The notes below the pieces were generated by a model, which saw only the letters and a list, made by a program, of their open reading frames with translations, was not told where the DNA came from and did not search any database. A stretch of 32,864 nt of DNA from Bacillaceae bacterium Marseille-Q3522 (GTDB taxonomy: Bacteria; Bacillota; Bacilli; Bacillales; Cytobacillaceae), in assembly GCA_017898095.1 (NCBI GenBank), contig JAGKQJ010000032.1, positions 1 through 32,864 of the forward strand. The letters run 5' to 3'. Both the position numbers and the translations under genes were made by a program. Shown here in pieces: positions 1 through 7,517 of this stretch. Position 1 is the stretch's first letter. The number at the start of each line of letters is the position of its first letter.

Positions 1-197
1 TCAATATATAGTATTTATATTTATGATTAAACCACTATATATTGATTTTAGATCAAATAATCTCTTATTTGTCAAATATAAAAAAAGCTAAATGAGAGAG
101 TTAAATAAGATTATTTATAGATATTATCGTCATATCGGTTCATTTTTGCATATTTGAGAGGTTGTCTTTTTCGATCAATAGAATAAATAAGAAGTAC

Positions 198-226
198 TTA
201 CTGCCGGAAGATGGACCATATATAAT
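198..226 (+). promoter_or_regulatory. Sigma-A-type promoter of a tiny transcription unit
   Basis: A -35 box TTACTG (198-203) and a consensus -10 TATAAT (221-226) are separated by exactly 17 bp. The start of transcription would be near 233. Transcription would run through a near-perfect Shine-Dalgarno sequence at 251-262 and stop at the hairpin at 314-358, giving a transcript of about 125 nt. No larger gene lies in this direction. Confidence 0.6.
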
Positions 227-262
227 TATTGCATAAGAACGTACGTTTGTAAAGGGGGTGAT

Positions 263-334
263 ATGTATGAATTATTACGGAGTAATAGTAGAGCAGTGAC
301 AACTTATTGTATCATGCAAAAGCCTACAGCATGA
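263..334 (+). CDS. Possible small peptide (23 aa, or 10 aa from a second start)
   Basis: A very strong ribosome binding site, AAAGGGGGTGAT at 251-262, precedes two overlapping starts. ATG at 263 gives 23 residues ending QKPTA, with the stop inside the terminator stem. ATG at 267, at a better distance from the ribosome binding site, gives the 10-residue MNYYGVIVEQ, which stops at 299. Neither resembles a family I know, and neither is hydrophobic enough to be a holin-like type I toxin. The transcript could instead be a small RNA. The promoter, ribosome binding site and terminator are seen directly; that a peptide is made is inference. Confidence 0.35.
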   Translation: MYELLRSNSRAVTTYCIMQKPTA

Positions 335-362
335 TGAGCATACTGTAGGCTTTTGCATTTTT
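314..362 (+). terminator. Rho-independent terminator of the tiny transcript
   Basis: A perfect 16-bp inverted repeat (314-329 pairs with 343-358) encloses a 13-nt loop and is followed by a short T-rich tail. The stem lies 8 nt beyond the stop codon of the convergent minus-strand peptide gene. It could also slow minus-strand transcription, although there is no T-run on that side. Confidence 0.75.
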
Positions 363-365
363 CTA

Positions 366-497
366 TTAAGCTTTTAACATAGGCGGCTGGATTGGATGCC
401 CACCGTTAATATCTTCCGCTGCAGAGTACTTTGGAATTCCCAAAGAAGCGGTTAAAACAAGACCAATTACTGCAATAGAAAATAATATTTTTTTCAT
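366..497 (-). CDS. Exported pro-peptide (43 aa), likely signalling peptide for the adjacent HTH-TPR regulator
   Basis: The start is taken at ATG 497, which has the ribosome binding site AAGGGGGGAGAGAGG just upstream; the in-frame upstream extension has no support. The peptide begins MKKILFSIAVIGLVL, a typical Sec signal with a lysine-rich start and hydrophobic core. A likely signal peptidase site follows the SAA near residue 26, leaving a short proline-rich tail (INGGHPIQPPMLKA). The gene lies directly downstream of, and on the same strand as, an HTH-TPR regulator. This is the architecture of NprR/NprX, PlcR/PapR and Rap/Phr pairs, in which the peptide is exported, trimmed and re-imported by an oligopeptide permease to bind the TPR domain. 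NprX precursors are also about 43 aa. The tail does not resemble the NprX signal SKPDIVG, so specificity should differ. Family membership is inferred from size, signal and position. Confidence 0.72.
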   Translation of the reverse strand: MKKILFSIAVIGLVLTASLGIPKYSAAEDINGGHPIQPPMLKA

Positions 498-768
498 CCT
501 CTCTCCCCCCTTATAACCATGTATTATTTGAAGGACCAAAAGGCCCTGCAAAACCCTTTCAGACTTCCCGCAGGTAATTGTGAAATAGACAAAACCCATC
601 GATTGAAATGGAAATACTTATCTCTCCAAGCTTGAAAGGTGAAGACCTCTCTCTTTAAACGTAGCACAGGTGGGGAAGTGTCCTCGCTTGATTTCCCGAG
701 TTCCTGATCTTGCTGAAAGGAGTTAATTTGTGACGAGTTTATCGCAGATCTATTTCTGAACTTTGCAT

Positions 769-1998
769 TTACGGTACCCGGGTTATTTTGTCTAAGTATT
801 GGATTGCCTGGTCATTCATGCCGATATTTTTATAATGTTTAGAAATTAATGTATAGTAAGCAACTAGATCATCCTGATGTTCATTACTTTCCTCCAAGAA
901 GGGGATAACGGTAGTTGCCAAATACTCTAACGATTTTTCTTCAGATTTGATCGCAAGAAGGTAATAGTTGGCTAAAATTTGATACTTTTTATTGCTTAGC
1001 TTGTTTGCAATTTTAAATGCCTTTTCAAAGCTTTCCTGTGCTTTATCTAATTCTTGAAGAGAAAAATAAATTTCTGCGATATTATAGAGTGTAATTAGAT
1101 AATGCAATTTTATATCAACTTGTATCGCTAAGCTTTTTTGAAAGTAAACTAAAGCATTTGCAAATTCATTTTTTTTCCTATACAAAAATCCTATATTATG
1201 GTAAATTTGCGGGAGCAGATTATCTTCTTTCATAAGCTTGGCATTTCGAACAAGATGCTGAAAACAGCTCAAAGCTTCTTCGTAAATTCCCGTATGGGCA
1301 TAGTTAATGCCTAGAAGCATAAGGGTATGGAGAATCCTGATAAAATTGTGCTCATTCATATAATACTGAAGTGCTATCTTGCCGTAATGAATCGCGTATC
1401 CGGCTTGCTCTAAAGAACTTTTAACCAGTGCACGATAGTAGAGAAGCTCTCCGGAAGTAATATCAGTTCTGGAAATATAATTAAAAGAATCAAGCAGTTT
1501 ATCTGCTCTGAGATAATCTCCCTTTAAAATGTAGAGTACAGCATGATAATAAAGAAATAAATAGCTTTCATGTTGGGAAAATAATTTTCTTTGCTTTGCT
1601 AACATGTTTTTTTGCTGCTCAGCCTCGATTATCATTCCTTTAAACAAGTAATATCTAAGTTTATAAAGCTCATAAGTATAGAGGAAAGGCGTAAAAGGAA
1701 TAATATTTTCGAGTTTTTTTAAAAGCATAATAATTTGTTCTGCTTCCACCTTTTGATAAAAATTTATCTTCTCATTTAATTCTTGCAAAAGGCGGGCAAT
1801 TGTATCTTCTTTTTCTGATACCTCTTCCATTTTTATGTGGAGGCGGTTTAGTAATAAAGCAATCGTTTCTTCATTAGCTTCCTTTGAATTATTTTCGATT
1901 TTACTTAAATGGGAAATCGAGCAAATGCCGTGTGCAAGTTCCTTTTGAGTCATCCCTTTTTGATTACGGTAAAATTTGATTAAAGGACCAAATTGCAT
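769..1998 (-). CDS. RRNPP-family quorum-sensing regulator (HTH-TPR, NprR/PlcR-like)
   Basis: The 409-aa protein has an N-terminal XRE-type helix-turn-helix (residues about 5-60, with the SISHLSKIEN recognition-helix signature). The rest is all-helical, with at least five recognisable tetratricopeptide repeats, for example around HNIGFLYRKKNEFANALVYF and LYNIAEIYFSLQELDKAQ. This is the layout of NprR, PlcR, PrgX and the related peptide-binding regulators; the length is close to NprR (about 420 aa). The ATG at 1998 has AGGTGA upstream. A subtilisin gene lies upstream on the same strand and a 43-aa exported peptide gene lies downstream, so it probably senses that peptide and controls extracellular protease or related genes. 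A 10-bp inverted repeat overlapping its own -35 region (2059-2091) suggests autoregulation or activation. The regulon is inference. Confidence 0.85.
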   Translation of the reverse strand: MQFGPLIKFYRNQKGMTQKELAHGICSISHLSKIENNSKEANEETIALLLNRLHIKMEEVSEKEDTIARLLQELNEKINFYQKVEAEQIIMLLKKLENIIPFTPFLYTYELYKLRYYLFKGMIIEAEQQKNMLAKQRKLFSQHESYLFLYYHAVLYILKGDYLRADKLLDSFNYISRTDITSGELLYYRALVKSSLEQAGYAIHYGKIALQYYMNEHNFIRILHTLMLLGINYAHTGIYEEALSCFQHLVRNAKLMKEDNLLPQIYHNIGFLYRKKNEFANALVYFQKSLAIQVDIKLHYLITLYNIAEIYFSLQELDKAQESFEKAFKIANKLSNKKYQILANYYLLAIKSEEKSLEYLATTVIPFLEESNEHQDDLVAYYTLISKHYKNIGMNDQAIQYLDKITRVP

Positions 1999-2466
1999 TT
2001 TGCTGCGTTCACCTCGGAACTGTATTAATTTTCTTCCTATTATAATGAATATTTAACATTTTTCCTTACTTTTTCATAAAATAAGGAAAAAGTACTAGAG
2101 ATTCTAATTGTTGCTTCATTTGGAAGGGGAAAAAGGAATCGTAACCACACTTCAGAGGGGAAAGTTTCATTTGATGTTCCATAGGTGATGGATATTGGAA
2201 TTATTTGAAGAGAAAAATGCTTGCTTAATAAAGGCCATGGTCATCATTCAACCAGATTGGATATACGCATCCACCCGGTAAAAAAACCCGGGTGGATGCG
2301 TAATTAACAAGGTTGTTTATCTGTAATTTTTCCATTATTATCCAAATCAAAAGTGGGAAAATCTTATCAGACAACCATGCTGCGGACGGTAACAGCCGAA
2401 TGATAAAATGTTCACAGGCACTAGAATCGGTAAAGTGGAGTCTTCACCTTTCGTTTATAAAAGAGT
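1999..2466. other. Non-coding gap between the regulator and the subtilisin gene
   Basis: Besides the promoter at 2039-2091 this stretch holds a strong 14-bp hairpin (2265-2278 with 2288-2301, GC-rich CACCCGG core, A-rich loop). It has no T-tail on either side, so it is not a clear terminator. A stop-bounded minus-strand reading frame at 2304-2363 encodes a calcium-loop-like sequence, DLDNNGKITDKQ, which may be a relic. I see no intact gene. Confidence 0.5.
2039..2091 (-). promoter_or_regulatory. Promoter with palindromic operator upstream of the HTH-TPR regulator
   Basis: On the minus strand, TATAAT (2044-2039) lacks a recognisable -35 at 17 bp. That place is occupied by half of an inverted repeat, TTTTTCCTTA at 2059-2068 and TAAGGAAAAA at 2082-2091. 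The half-sites are 23 bp apart centre to centre, about two helical turns. With the flanking T/A bases the symmetry extends to about 15 positions. A good -10 with a weak -35 and a palindrome fits an activator-dependent or autoregulated promoter. That the regulator itself binds here is inference. Confidence 0.5.
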
Positions 2467-3732
2467 TTATTTCACTCTCGGGAACCCGAATCCGGATGCG
2501 TAATCATCTCCGGTTGTTGCACCGTAGCCGCCCTTAATATCATATACTTTCGCTCGTTTTTGCAATTCGGCACGAAGTTGCGAATGGCTGAAGGAAGGGT
2601 TTGCCGACCAAATTTTAGCGGCAAGCCCGGAAATATGCGGTGTCGCCATTGATGTTCCGCTTATAGTGTTGTAACCGCCGTTATACCATGTGGATTCGAC
2701 CTCTGCGCCAGGTGCAGAGACTTCGATATCACGTTCTTGAATGACAAAGTCACCGTCAGTGGCGGAGCTTCCTCTTGATGAAAAATTGGCGACACGATAC
2801 GTTCCATTTTGCTGAACATCTTCTAACGCCGCTACTGCAACCGCGTTGACGAGTGCTCCCGGATAACCGATTGTGTTTTCCCCAGGTCCGCTGTTGCCTG
2901 CGGCGGCAACTACTAACACACCTTTGCCATAAGCATAATCTACCGCATTAGAAATTAATGTATCCTTTCCGCTTGAACCTAAAGACATGGAAATGATCAC
3001 TTTCGAGCCGGTGCGGGCAGCTTCGTCAGCTGCGTGGCGAATAGCGCCGGCAATATCATCAGAATAGCCTGACCCTTGATCATTTAGGACTTTGTACGCC
3101 CACAAATCAGCCTCCGGTGCCACTCCATAGACCCCAAGCCCGTCATACCCGCCATGAGCTAACACAGTTCCGGCGACATGCGTTCCATGACCATTCCGGT
3201 CAGAGCAGCTGCCATTCACCAGTGGTGAACCGTATTGAGAAAAATCTTTACATTGCTCGGCTGCACCCTCAAGATCAATATGACCCGTGTAAACGCCGGT
3301 ATCGAGAACAGCAACTTTAATTCCGCTCCCGCCGGAGGTCTCTTGAATCACACTGTCATTATAGATCGCTTCTATGCCCCAAGGGGTTTGGTCACTGGGA
3401 ACAGCCGCAATACCTGCTCTAGGTTTCTTTTTCTTTTCAACTCTCGTATCCAGTTTGATTTCCTGAACCTTTTCAATTTTTAGATTTTTGTTCTTTAATA
3501 ACGCCTCATATTGTTTTTCGTTCACGGTGGTGGTAAAACCGTTATTGCCAAAATCCCAGCGAACGCCGACATTCGCTTTTACAGTATTTATGTCAGAACT
3601 TGATGCCTGAATGTGTACGCGGATTGTTTCATTTGTGTTATCGATTTGCTGTCCGGAAACATCTGCTGCAAAAACAGCAAAACCAATCACTGCACTTAAT
3701 AACACCGAAACCAATGCTTTTCTTTTTTTCAT
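2467..3732 (-). CDS. Secreted subtilisin-like serine protease (S8 family, with I9 propeptide)
   Basis: Start at ATG 3732 with AGGAGAAAGGTG upstream gives 421 aa; a longer in-frame extension has no ribosome binding site. Order: signal peptide (about 1-25, MKKRKALVS and hydrophobic core), an I9-type inhibitory propeptide to about residue 105, then the subtilisin catalytic domain. The triad is visible as Asp144 (VAVLDTGV), His182 (NGHGTHVAGT) and Ser361 (GTSMATPH), with the oxyanion Asn280 (AAAGNSG). The C-terminus ends DDYASGFGFPRVK, the normal end of a single-domain subtilisin. Two cysteines (161 and 176) just before the catalytic His could form a disulfide, as in thermostable or B. cereus-type subtilisins. 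It lies upstream of the HTH-TPR regulator on the same strand, as nprA does beside nprR, so peptide-controlled expression is plausible but not shown. Confidence 0.93.
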   Translation of the reverse strand: MKKRKALVSVLLSAVIGFAVFAADVSGQQIDNTNETIRVHIQASSSDINTVKANVGVRWDFGNNGFTTTVNEKQYEALLKNKNLKIEKVQEIKLDTRVEKKKKPRAGIAAVPSDQTPWGIEAIYNDSVIQETSGGSGIKVAVLDTGVYTGHIDLEGAAEQCKDFSQYGSPLVNGSCSDRNGHGTHVAGTVLAHGGYDGLGVYGVAPEADLWAYKVLNDQGSGYSDDIAGAIRHAADEAARTGSKVIISMSLGSSGKDTLISNAVDYAYGKGVLVVAAAGNSGPGENTIGYPGALVNAVAVAALEDVQQNGTYRVANFSSRGSSATDGDFVIQERDIEVSAPGAEVESTWYNGGYNTISGTSMATPHISGLAAKIWSANPSFSHSQLRAELQKRAKVYDIKGGYGATTGDDYASGFGFPRVK

Positions 3733-4014
3733 ACACCTTTCTCCTCTCTTAACTAAAATTTGGCATAATGGATGCCATGTTTTATTATATTTGTAATATT
3801 CAGAACAAAGCAATTGTTTTCATAGATTCAGAGGTTGGGAAAATTTTTGTCTGTCTGCACCCTTTTACCCAATATGTTTAAAAAATGCACTGCTTTTTTA
3901 GAAGCGGAAATTTGCAGGAAAATAACATACATATTAAATGAAATGTTTGTTATGATAAAGTTAAAATGCCGAATATTGAAATTGAAATTCTAATTTGTTA
4001 ATGAGGTGGAACGC

Positions 4015-4482
4015 TTGATATTAGTTAGTGCTTGTTTAGCCGGTATGGAGGTTCGATATAACGGCACCCACCGTTTAGATGAACAGATATCTAAGTTAAT
4101 AGCAGAAGAGAAAGCTGTACCTGCTTGTCCGGAACTGCTCGGCGGTTTTTCAGTTCCGCGGGAGCCTGCTGAAATTGTTGGCGGCGATGGTGAAGACGTT
4201 CTTGATGGCAAGGCGAAAGTAATCACGAAATCGGGGGAAGATGTAACAGAGCAATATGTAAAAGGAGCTCACGAGACACTAAAAATTGCCTGTGAAGTGC
4301 AGGCAACCATTGTCGTACTAAAAGAATACAGCCCTTCCTGCGGCAGTGCGATGATTTATAACGGCGAATTTAATGGTGAAAAAATCGCAGGCAATGGAGT
4401 TACAACTGCGCTGCTGAAAAGAAATGGAATTCAAGTAGTGTCAGAGGCGAATTTTATAGATATTTTAACAGGGATGGAATAA
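4015..4482 (+). CDS. DUF523 family protein
   Basis: The start is placed at TTG 4015, with AGGTGG 5 nt upstream. This gives 155 aa beginning MILVSACLAG, the usual N-terminus of this family; GTG at 4006 would add three residues but has no ribosome binding site. The family is uncharacterised, sometimes called YbbK-like, and about 150 aa. Conserved cysteines appear as SACLAG, CPELLGG and SPSCGS, which suggests metal or Fe-S binding, but no reaction is established. It appears to be a single gene; the first structured repeat (4514-4841) begins 31 bp after its stop. Confidence 0.85.
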   Translation: MILVSACLAGMEVRYNGTHRLDEQISKLIAEEKAVPACPELLGGFSVPREPAEIVGGDGEDVLDGKAKVITKSGEDVTEQYVKGAHETLKIACEVQATIVVLKEYSPSCGSAMIYNGEFNGEKIAGNGVTTALLKRNGIQVVSEANFIDILTGME

Positions 4483-4513
4483 GTCATTTTGCCGATTATA
4501 AAATAATCTGGTA

Positions 4514-4841
4514 ATAAAGTGAAACTTCCATCAGTCGGGGTTTTTCGACGTACAGGACGTACTGGTGCCGACGAAGACATGAGGCCGTGGCGTACTTAGT
4601 CGGCCTTCATCCCTCAACTGATGGTTAGTCACGAATAGCCTGATTGAATTTTCTAAGGGCTGAAGCCCTAAGAGAAACCTCATCACGCGGAGCCTGACTG
4701 ATTTCTCTAAAGGCAGAAGCCTTAAGAGAAACCTTGTTTCACCAATCGGGCTTTTAGGGGCAGTTTATCCCACGCCTAACATGATTGGTTTTACCTCCAA
4801 TTTTGAGGCGGGGGTATTACTGCCCCTTAATCTGCGATAAA
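4514..4841 (+). repeat. Structured dispersed repeat, copy 1 (328 bp, two internal hairpin modules)
   Basis: This non-coding element is also found at 12501-12827 (reverse) and 26572-26843. It begins ATAAAGTGAAACTTCCATCAGT and ends CCCCTTAATCTGCGATAAA. Visible pairings are CCATCAGT (4528-4535) with ACTGATGG (4617-4624); GTAC-AGGAC-GTAC; GCCGAC with GTCGGC; GCCTGATTG with CAATCGGGC; and a terminal hairpin AGGGGCAGT with ACTGCCCCT enclosing CCCACGCCT with AGGCGGGGG. Two tandem modules of about 54 bp (4631-4684 and 4685-4740) each carry a hairpin. The left flank contains TAATCTG followed closely by ATAAAGTG, a degenerate echo of the right end. There is no open reading frame of note. It fills the 488-bp gap between the DUF523 and AIM24 genes. 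Confidence 0.9.
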
Positions 4842-4970
4842 AATAGGCCAAAATGAAAAAATTTTGAACCCGTTCCCCGTTCTCAACCGTACATATATTT
4901 ATCGTAAATTAAGGGCGAATAGAACCTTAACCGAGAGAAATTTAACCTTAAAAAACAGGAGCGATGAAAA

Positions 4971-5768
4971 TTGAATAACCACGAGATTGACTACAAGCTT
5001 TATGGTGATGACATGCAATTTGTTGAGGTTGAACTGGATCCGGGAGAAACCGTGATTGCTGAAGCAGGCGGCTTAATGATGATGGATGACCGAATTCGGA
5101 TGGAAACGATATTTGGCGACGGCTCTAAAAGCCGGGGCGGCGGCCTAATGGGAAAGCTGCTCGGTGCCGGGAAACGATTACTAACCGGAGAAAGTCTATT
5201 TATGACGACCTTTACGAATGAAGGCTCGGGGAAAAAACATGTTTCATTTGCTTCGCCTTATCCGGGAAAAATTATCCCAATGGATTTGAGTGAATTGAAT
5301 GGAAAATTAATCTGTCAAAAAGACTCTTTTTTGGCTGCTGCAAAAGGTGTATCTGTAGGGATCGAATTTCAACGCAAATTAGGCACCGGCTTCTTTGGTG
5401 GTGAAGGTTTTATCATGCAAAAGCTTGAAGGGGACGGAATGGCATTCGTTCATGCCGGCGGTACGATGTACAAACGCGTGCTCGAGCCGGGTGAGTTATT
5501 GCGTGTTGACACTGGATGTCTTGTGGCAATGACAGGTCAGGTGGATTATAACATTGAATTTGTCGGCGGCGTCAAAACCGCTTTATTTGGAGGTGAAGGA
5601 CTTTTCTTTGCAACGCTGCACGGACCGGGAACAGTATGGATCCAATCACTGCCTTTCAGCCGGTTAGCGAGCCGTGTCTTTTCGGCAATGCCGGGCCGAG
5701 GAGGTTCTAGAGATGAAGGAAGTATCGCAGGCGGCCTATTCGACTTCTTTGGCGGGGACGATGATTAA
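4971..5768 (+). CDS. AIM24 / TIGR00266 family protein
   Basis: The 265-aa protein starts at TTG 4971, with AGGAG about 9 nt upstream; the nearby ATG at 4964 runs into a stop. The sequence is a beta-rich, glycine-rich repeat fold typical of the AIM24 family (TRAP-like fold), with motifs such as [26 protein letters not shown] and the near-repeat [14 protein letters not shown]. It ends in a glycine/aspartate-rich tail (FFGGDDD). Bacterial members are widespread cytosolic proteins without an agreed function; mitochondrial AIM24 affects inner-membrane organisation. It stands alone here, between the structured repeat and a bidirectional terminator. Confidence 0.85.
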   Translation: MNNHEIDYKLYGDDMQFVEVELDPGETVIAEAGGLMMMDDRIRMETIFGDGSKSRGGGLMGKLLGAGKRLLTGESLFMTTFTNEGSGKKHVSFASPYPGKIIPMDLSELNGKLICQKDSFLAAAKGVSVGIEFQRKLGTGFFGGEGFIMQKLEGDGMAFVHAGGTMYKRVLEPGELLRVDTGCLVAMTGQVDYNIEFVGGVKTALFGGEGLFFATLHGPGTVWIQSLPFSRLASRVFSAMPGRGGSRDEGSIAGGLFDFFGGDDD

Positions 5769-5851
5769 TAAGGCCATTTAAAGCCGGCAGCAAAATAATA
5801 AGAAGAAGAATGATTGATGAGATTCATGTTTTATTAATATAACCAAGAAGT

Positions 5852-5886
5852 AAAAAGGATGTCCATTCACTTTGGACATCCTTTTT
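5852..5886. terminator. Bidirectional terminator between AIM24 and nucleotidase genes
   Basis: A 13-bp perfect stem (5852-5864 with 5874-5886, core GGATGTCC/GGACATCC) has T-runs on both strands. It ends the plus-strand AIM24 gene and sits just beyond the end of the convergent nucleotidase gene. Confidence 0.8.
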
Positions 5887-5951
5887 AGCTAAAAAAGCTG
5901 CTAAAAAAGCATTATTTTTGCGGAATTTCAGCCTTTTTATGCATTGGCAAT

Positions 5952-7517
5952 TTACCATATTACTTTCCAATTATGATTAACGGTTGCAGTTATCGTGCCT
6001 TTATCTAAAATATAATTCGCAATTAATTCCGCCATGTCTGTTGGAATATCTTTTATAACAGGTTTGTTTTTGAACATTGGATATTCGCCGCCTCCGCCTG
6101 CGCGGTAATTATTCATCACGACATCATAGCAGCGGTCCGGCACAACCGGACTGTCTTTATACCGGAGCCGGGTGACACGGTTTCCAACAGGTTTTGAAAT
6201 ATCGAAGGTATAGTCAATTCCTTCCCACATATCATAATTGTAATGCTGCGGTTTTGGTGTTGAAAATAGAGGATTGACTTGAATCTCACCGCTGTCATCA
6301 ATAATGAAATAGCTCGCGGACCGCTCTAATGCATCTTTTATATCCTGCCCGGAAATCCGGATTACTTTTAACGTATTGGGATACATATAATTGCCGACAA
6401 TATCGCGCATTGTTACATGTTCCGGAAAACCTGGCGACTGATTGTTAAACAATGCGGTATTTGATATTTCTGCACCCGAAACAGCCATTTGCACCTTATT
6501 TATAAATTCAATTAATGCGTTATCTTCAAGGCGTAATTTAAATGGATCATGTACAAGCATGTCACCGCTGATTCTGCCAATCGGCTTGTCTAACCAGCTT
6601 TGTGTTTCCTCTTCATATATTTCAGTTAATTTTACAATATCCTCATCGGTCTCTGCTTTTTCGACAGAAATAAGTTCAGGGATGATTTCCTCAACCTGCC
6701 ATTTTTTTTCAAAGCGAAGCTTTATCGTTGCTTTTCCTAACATTTTACCATTATTTCCAGGCTGGAGAACAGGAATTCCATTTACATAATTTGCAATGAA
6801 ACGATGCTGGTGTCCGGTCAATAATAAGTCAATCCCGTCCACTTCCAGGCATATTCGATATGCTTGATTTTCACCTGTCGGCTTTTCTGTATTAACTCCG
6901 GTATCAAGATCCTTCTCAAAACCTCCATGATAAGAGACAATCACCACATCCGGGTTTTCGTGTTTTCTTATCTGTTTTACCCATCGTTTTGTTGTTTCCA
7001 AGGCATCTTGAAATTCTAAATCTTGAATATGAACGGGATTTTCCCAGTTCGGTATGTAATGTGTTGTGACACCGAGAATCGCAACTTTTACACCTGCTAT
7101 ATTTTTAATAAAATATGGGATACCAAAAACAGGTTCTTTCGATTGTTTATGAATAATATTGGCGGATAACCAGGGAAACATCGAATCTCTCACTAAATGT
7201 TGCAAAAGCTCAAACCCGTAATTAAACTCGTGATTCCCAATAACTGCCGCATCATAATGTAAATAGTTTAAAATTTTTGCCAGCGGATTTATGCGCTGAC
7301 TAGAGAAACGGGCAAAATAGTAGGTCAATGGTGTTCCTTGCATCACATCGCCATTATCAATCAATATAACATTGTTATTTTTGCATTTTTCCTTCTTTAT
7401 GATAGAGGCAATTTTTGCAAACCCTAGGTGCACATTTTTGTTATCTCCATAATTTATTGGTAAAATATTCCCGTGAACATCACTAGTTTCTAAAACGGTA
7501 ATGACGATTTGTTTCAT
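5952..7517 (-). CDS. Bifunctional metallophosphatase / 5'-nucleotidase (2',3'-cyclic-nucleotide phosphodiesterase family)
   Basis: The 521-aa protein starts at ATG 7517 after AAGGGGAGACC. The N-terminal calcineurin-like metallophosphoesterase domain shows all five metal-site blocks: SDVHGN (Asp13, His15), DNGDVMQG (Asp57), GNHE (Asn95, His96), SYHGG and TGHQHR. The C-terminal 5'-nucleotidase domain has NALIEFINKVQM and the substrate-loop sequence NNYRAGGGGEYPMF. Unlike UshA or CpdB it has no signal peptide, so it should act in the cytoplasm on nucleoside monophosphates or cyclic nucleotides to release phosphate. It is divergent from the phosphonate-type importer operon, which suggests a shared role in phosphorus recovery. 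Confidence 0.88.
   Translation of the reverse strand: MKQIVITVLETSDVHGNILPINYGDNKNVHLGFAKIASIIKKEKCKNNNVILIDNGDVMQGTPLTYYFARFSSQRINPLAKILNYLHYDAAVIGNHEFNYGFELLQHLVRDSMFPWLSANIIHKQSKEPVFGIPYFIKNIAGVKVAILGVTTHYIPNWENPVHIQDLEFQDALETTKRWVKQIRKHENPDVVIVSYHGGFEKDLDTGVNTEKPTGENQAYRICLEVDGIDLLLTGHQHRFIANYVNGIPVLQPGNNGKMLGKATIKLRFEKKWQVEEIIPELISVEKAETDEDIVKLTEIYEEETQSWLDKPIGRISGDMLVHDPFKLRLEDNALIEFINKVQMAVSGAEISNTALFNNQSPGFPEHVTMRDIVGNYMYPNTLKVIRISGQDIKDALERSASYFIIDDSGEIQVNPLFSTPKPQHYNYDMWEGIDYTFDISKPVGNRVTRLRYKDSPVVPDRCYDVVMNNYRAGGGGEYPMFKNKPVIKDIPTDMAELIANYILDKGTITATVNHNWKVIW

Noticed and set aside
2265-2301. GC-rich 14-bp hairpin as terminator of the subtilisin gene
   Set aside because: There is no T-run after the stem on either strand and it is about 165 nt from the stop codon.
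3117-3796. Several plus-strand open frames of 60-80 codons inside the subtilisin gene
   Set aside because: They are antisense to a gene with an intact catalytic triad and have no ribosome binding sites or domain content.
3990-4226. Minus-strand frame of 78 codons over the DUF523 gene
   Set aside because: Low-complexity Ser/Pro-rich translation, antisense to a conserved gene.
4514-4841. The repeated hairpin modules as a CRISPR array
   Set aside because: Only two modules per copy, no unique spacers of constant length, modules nearly identical throughout, no cas genes.
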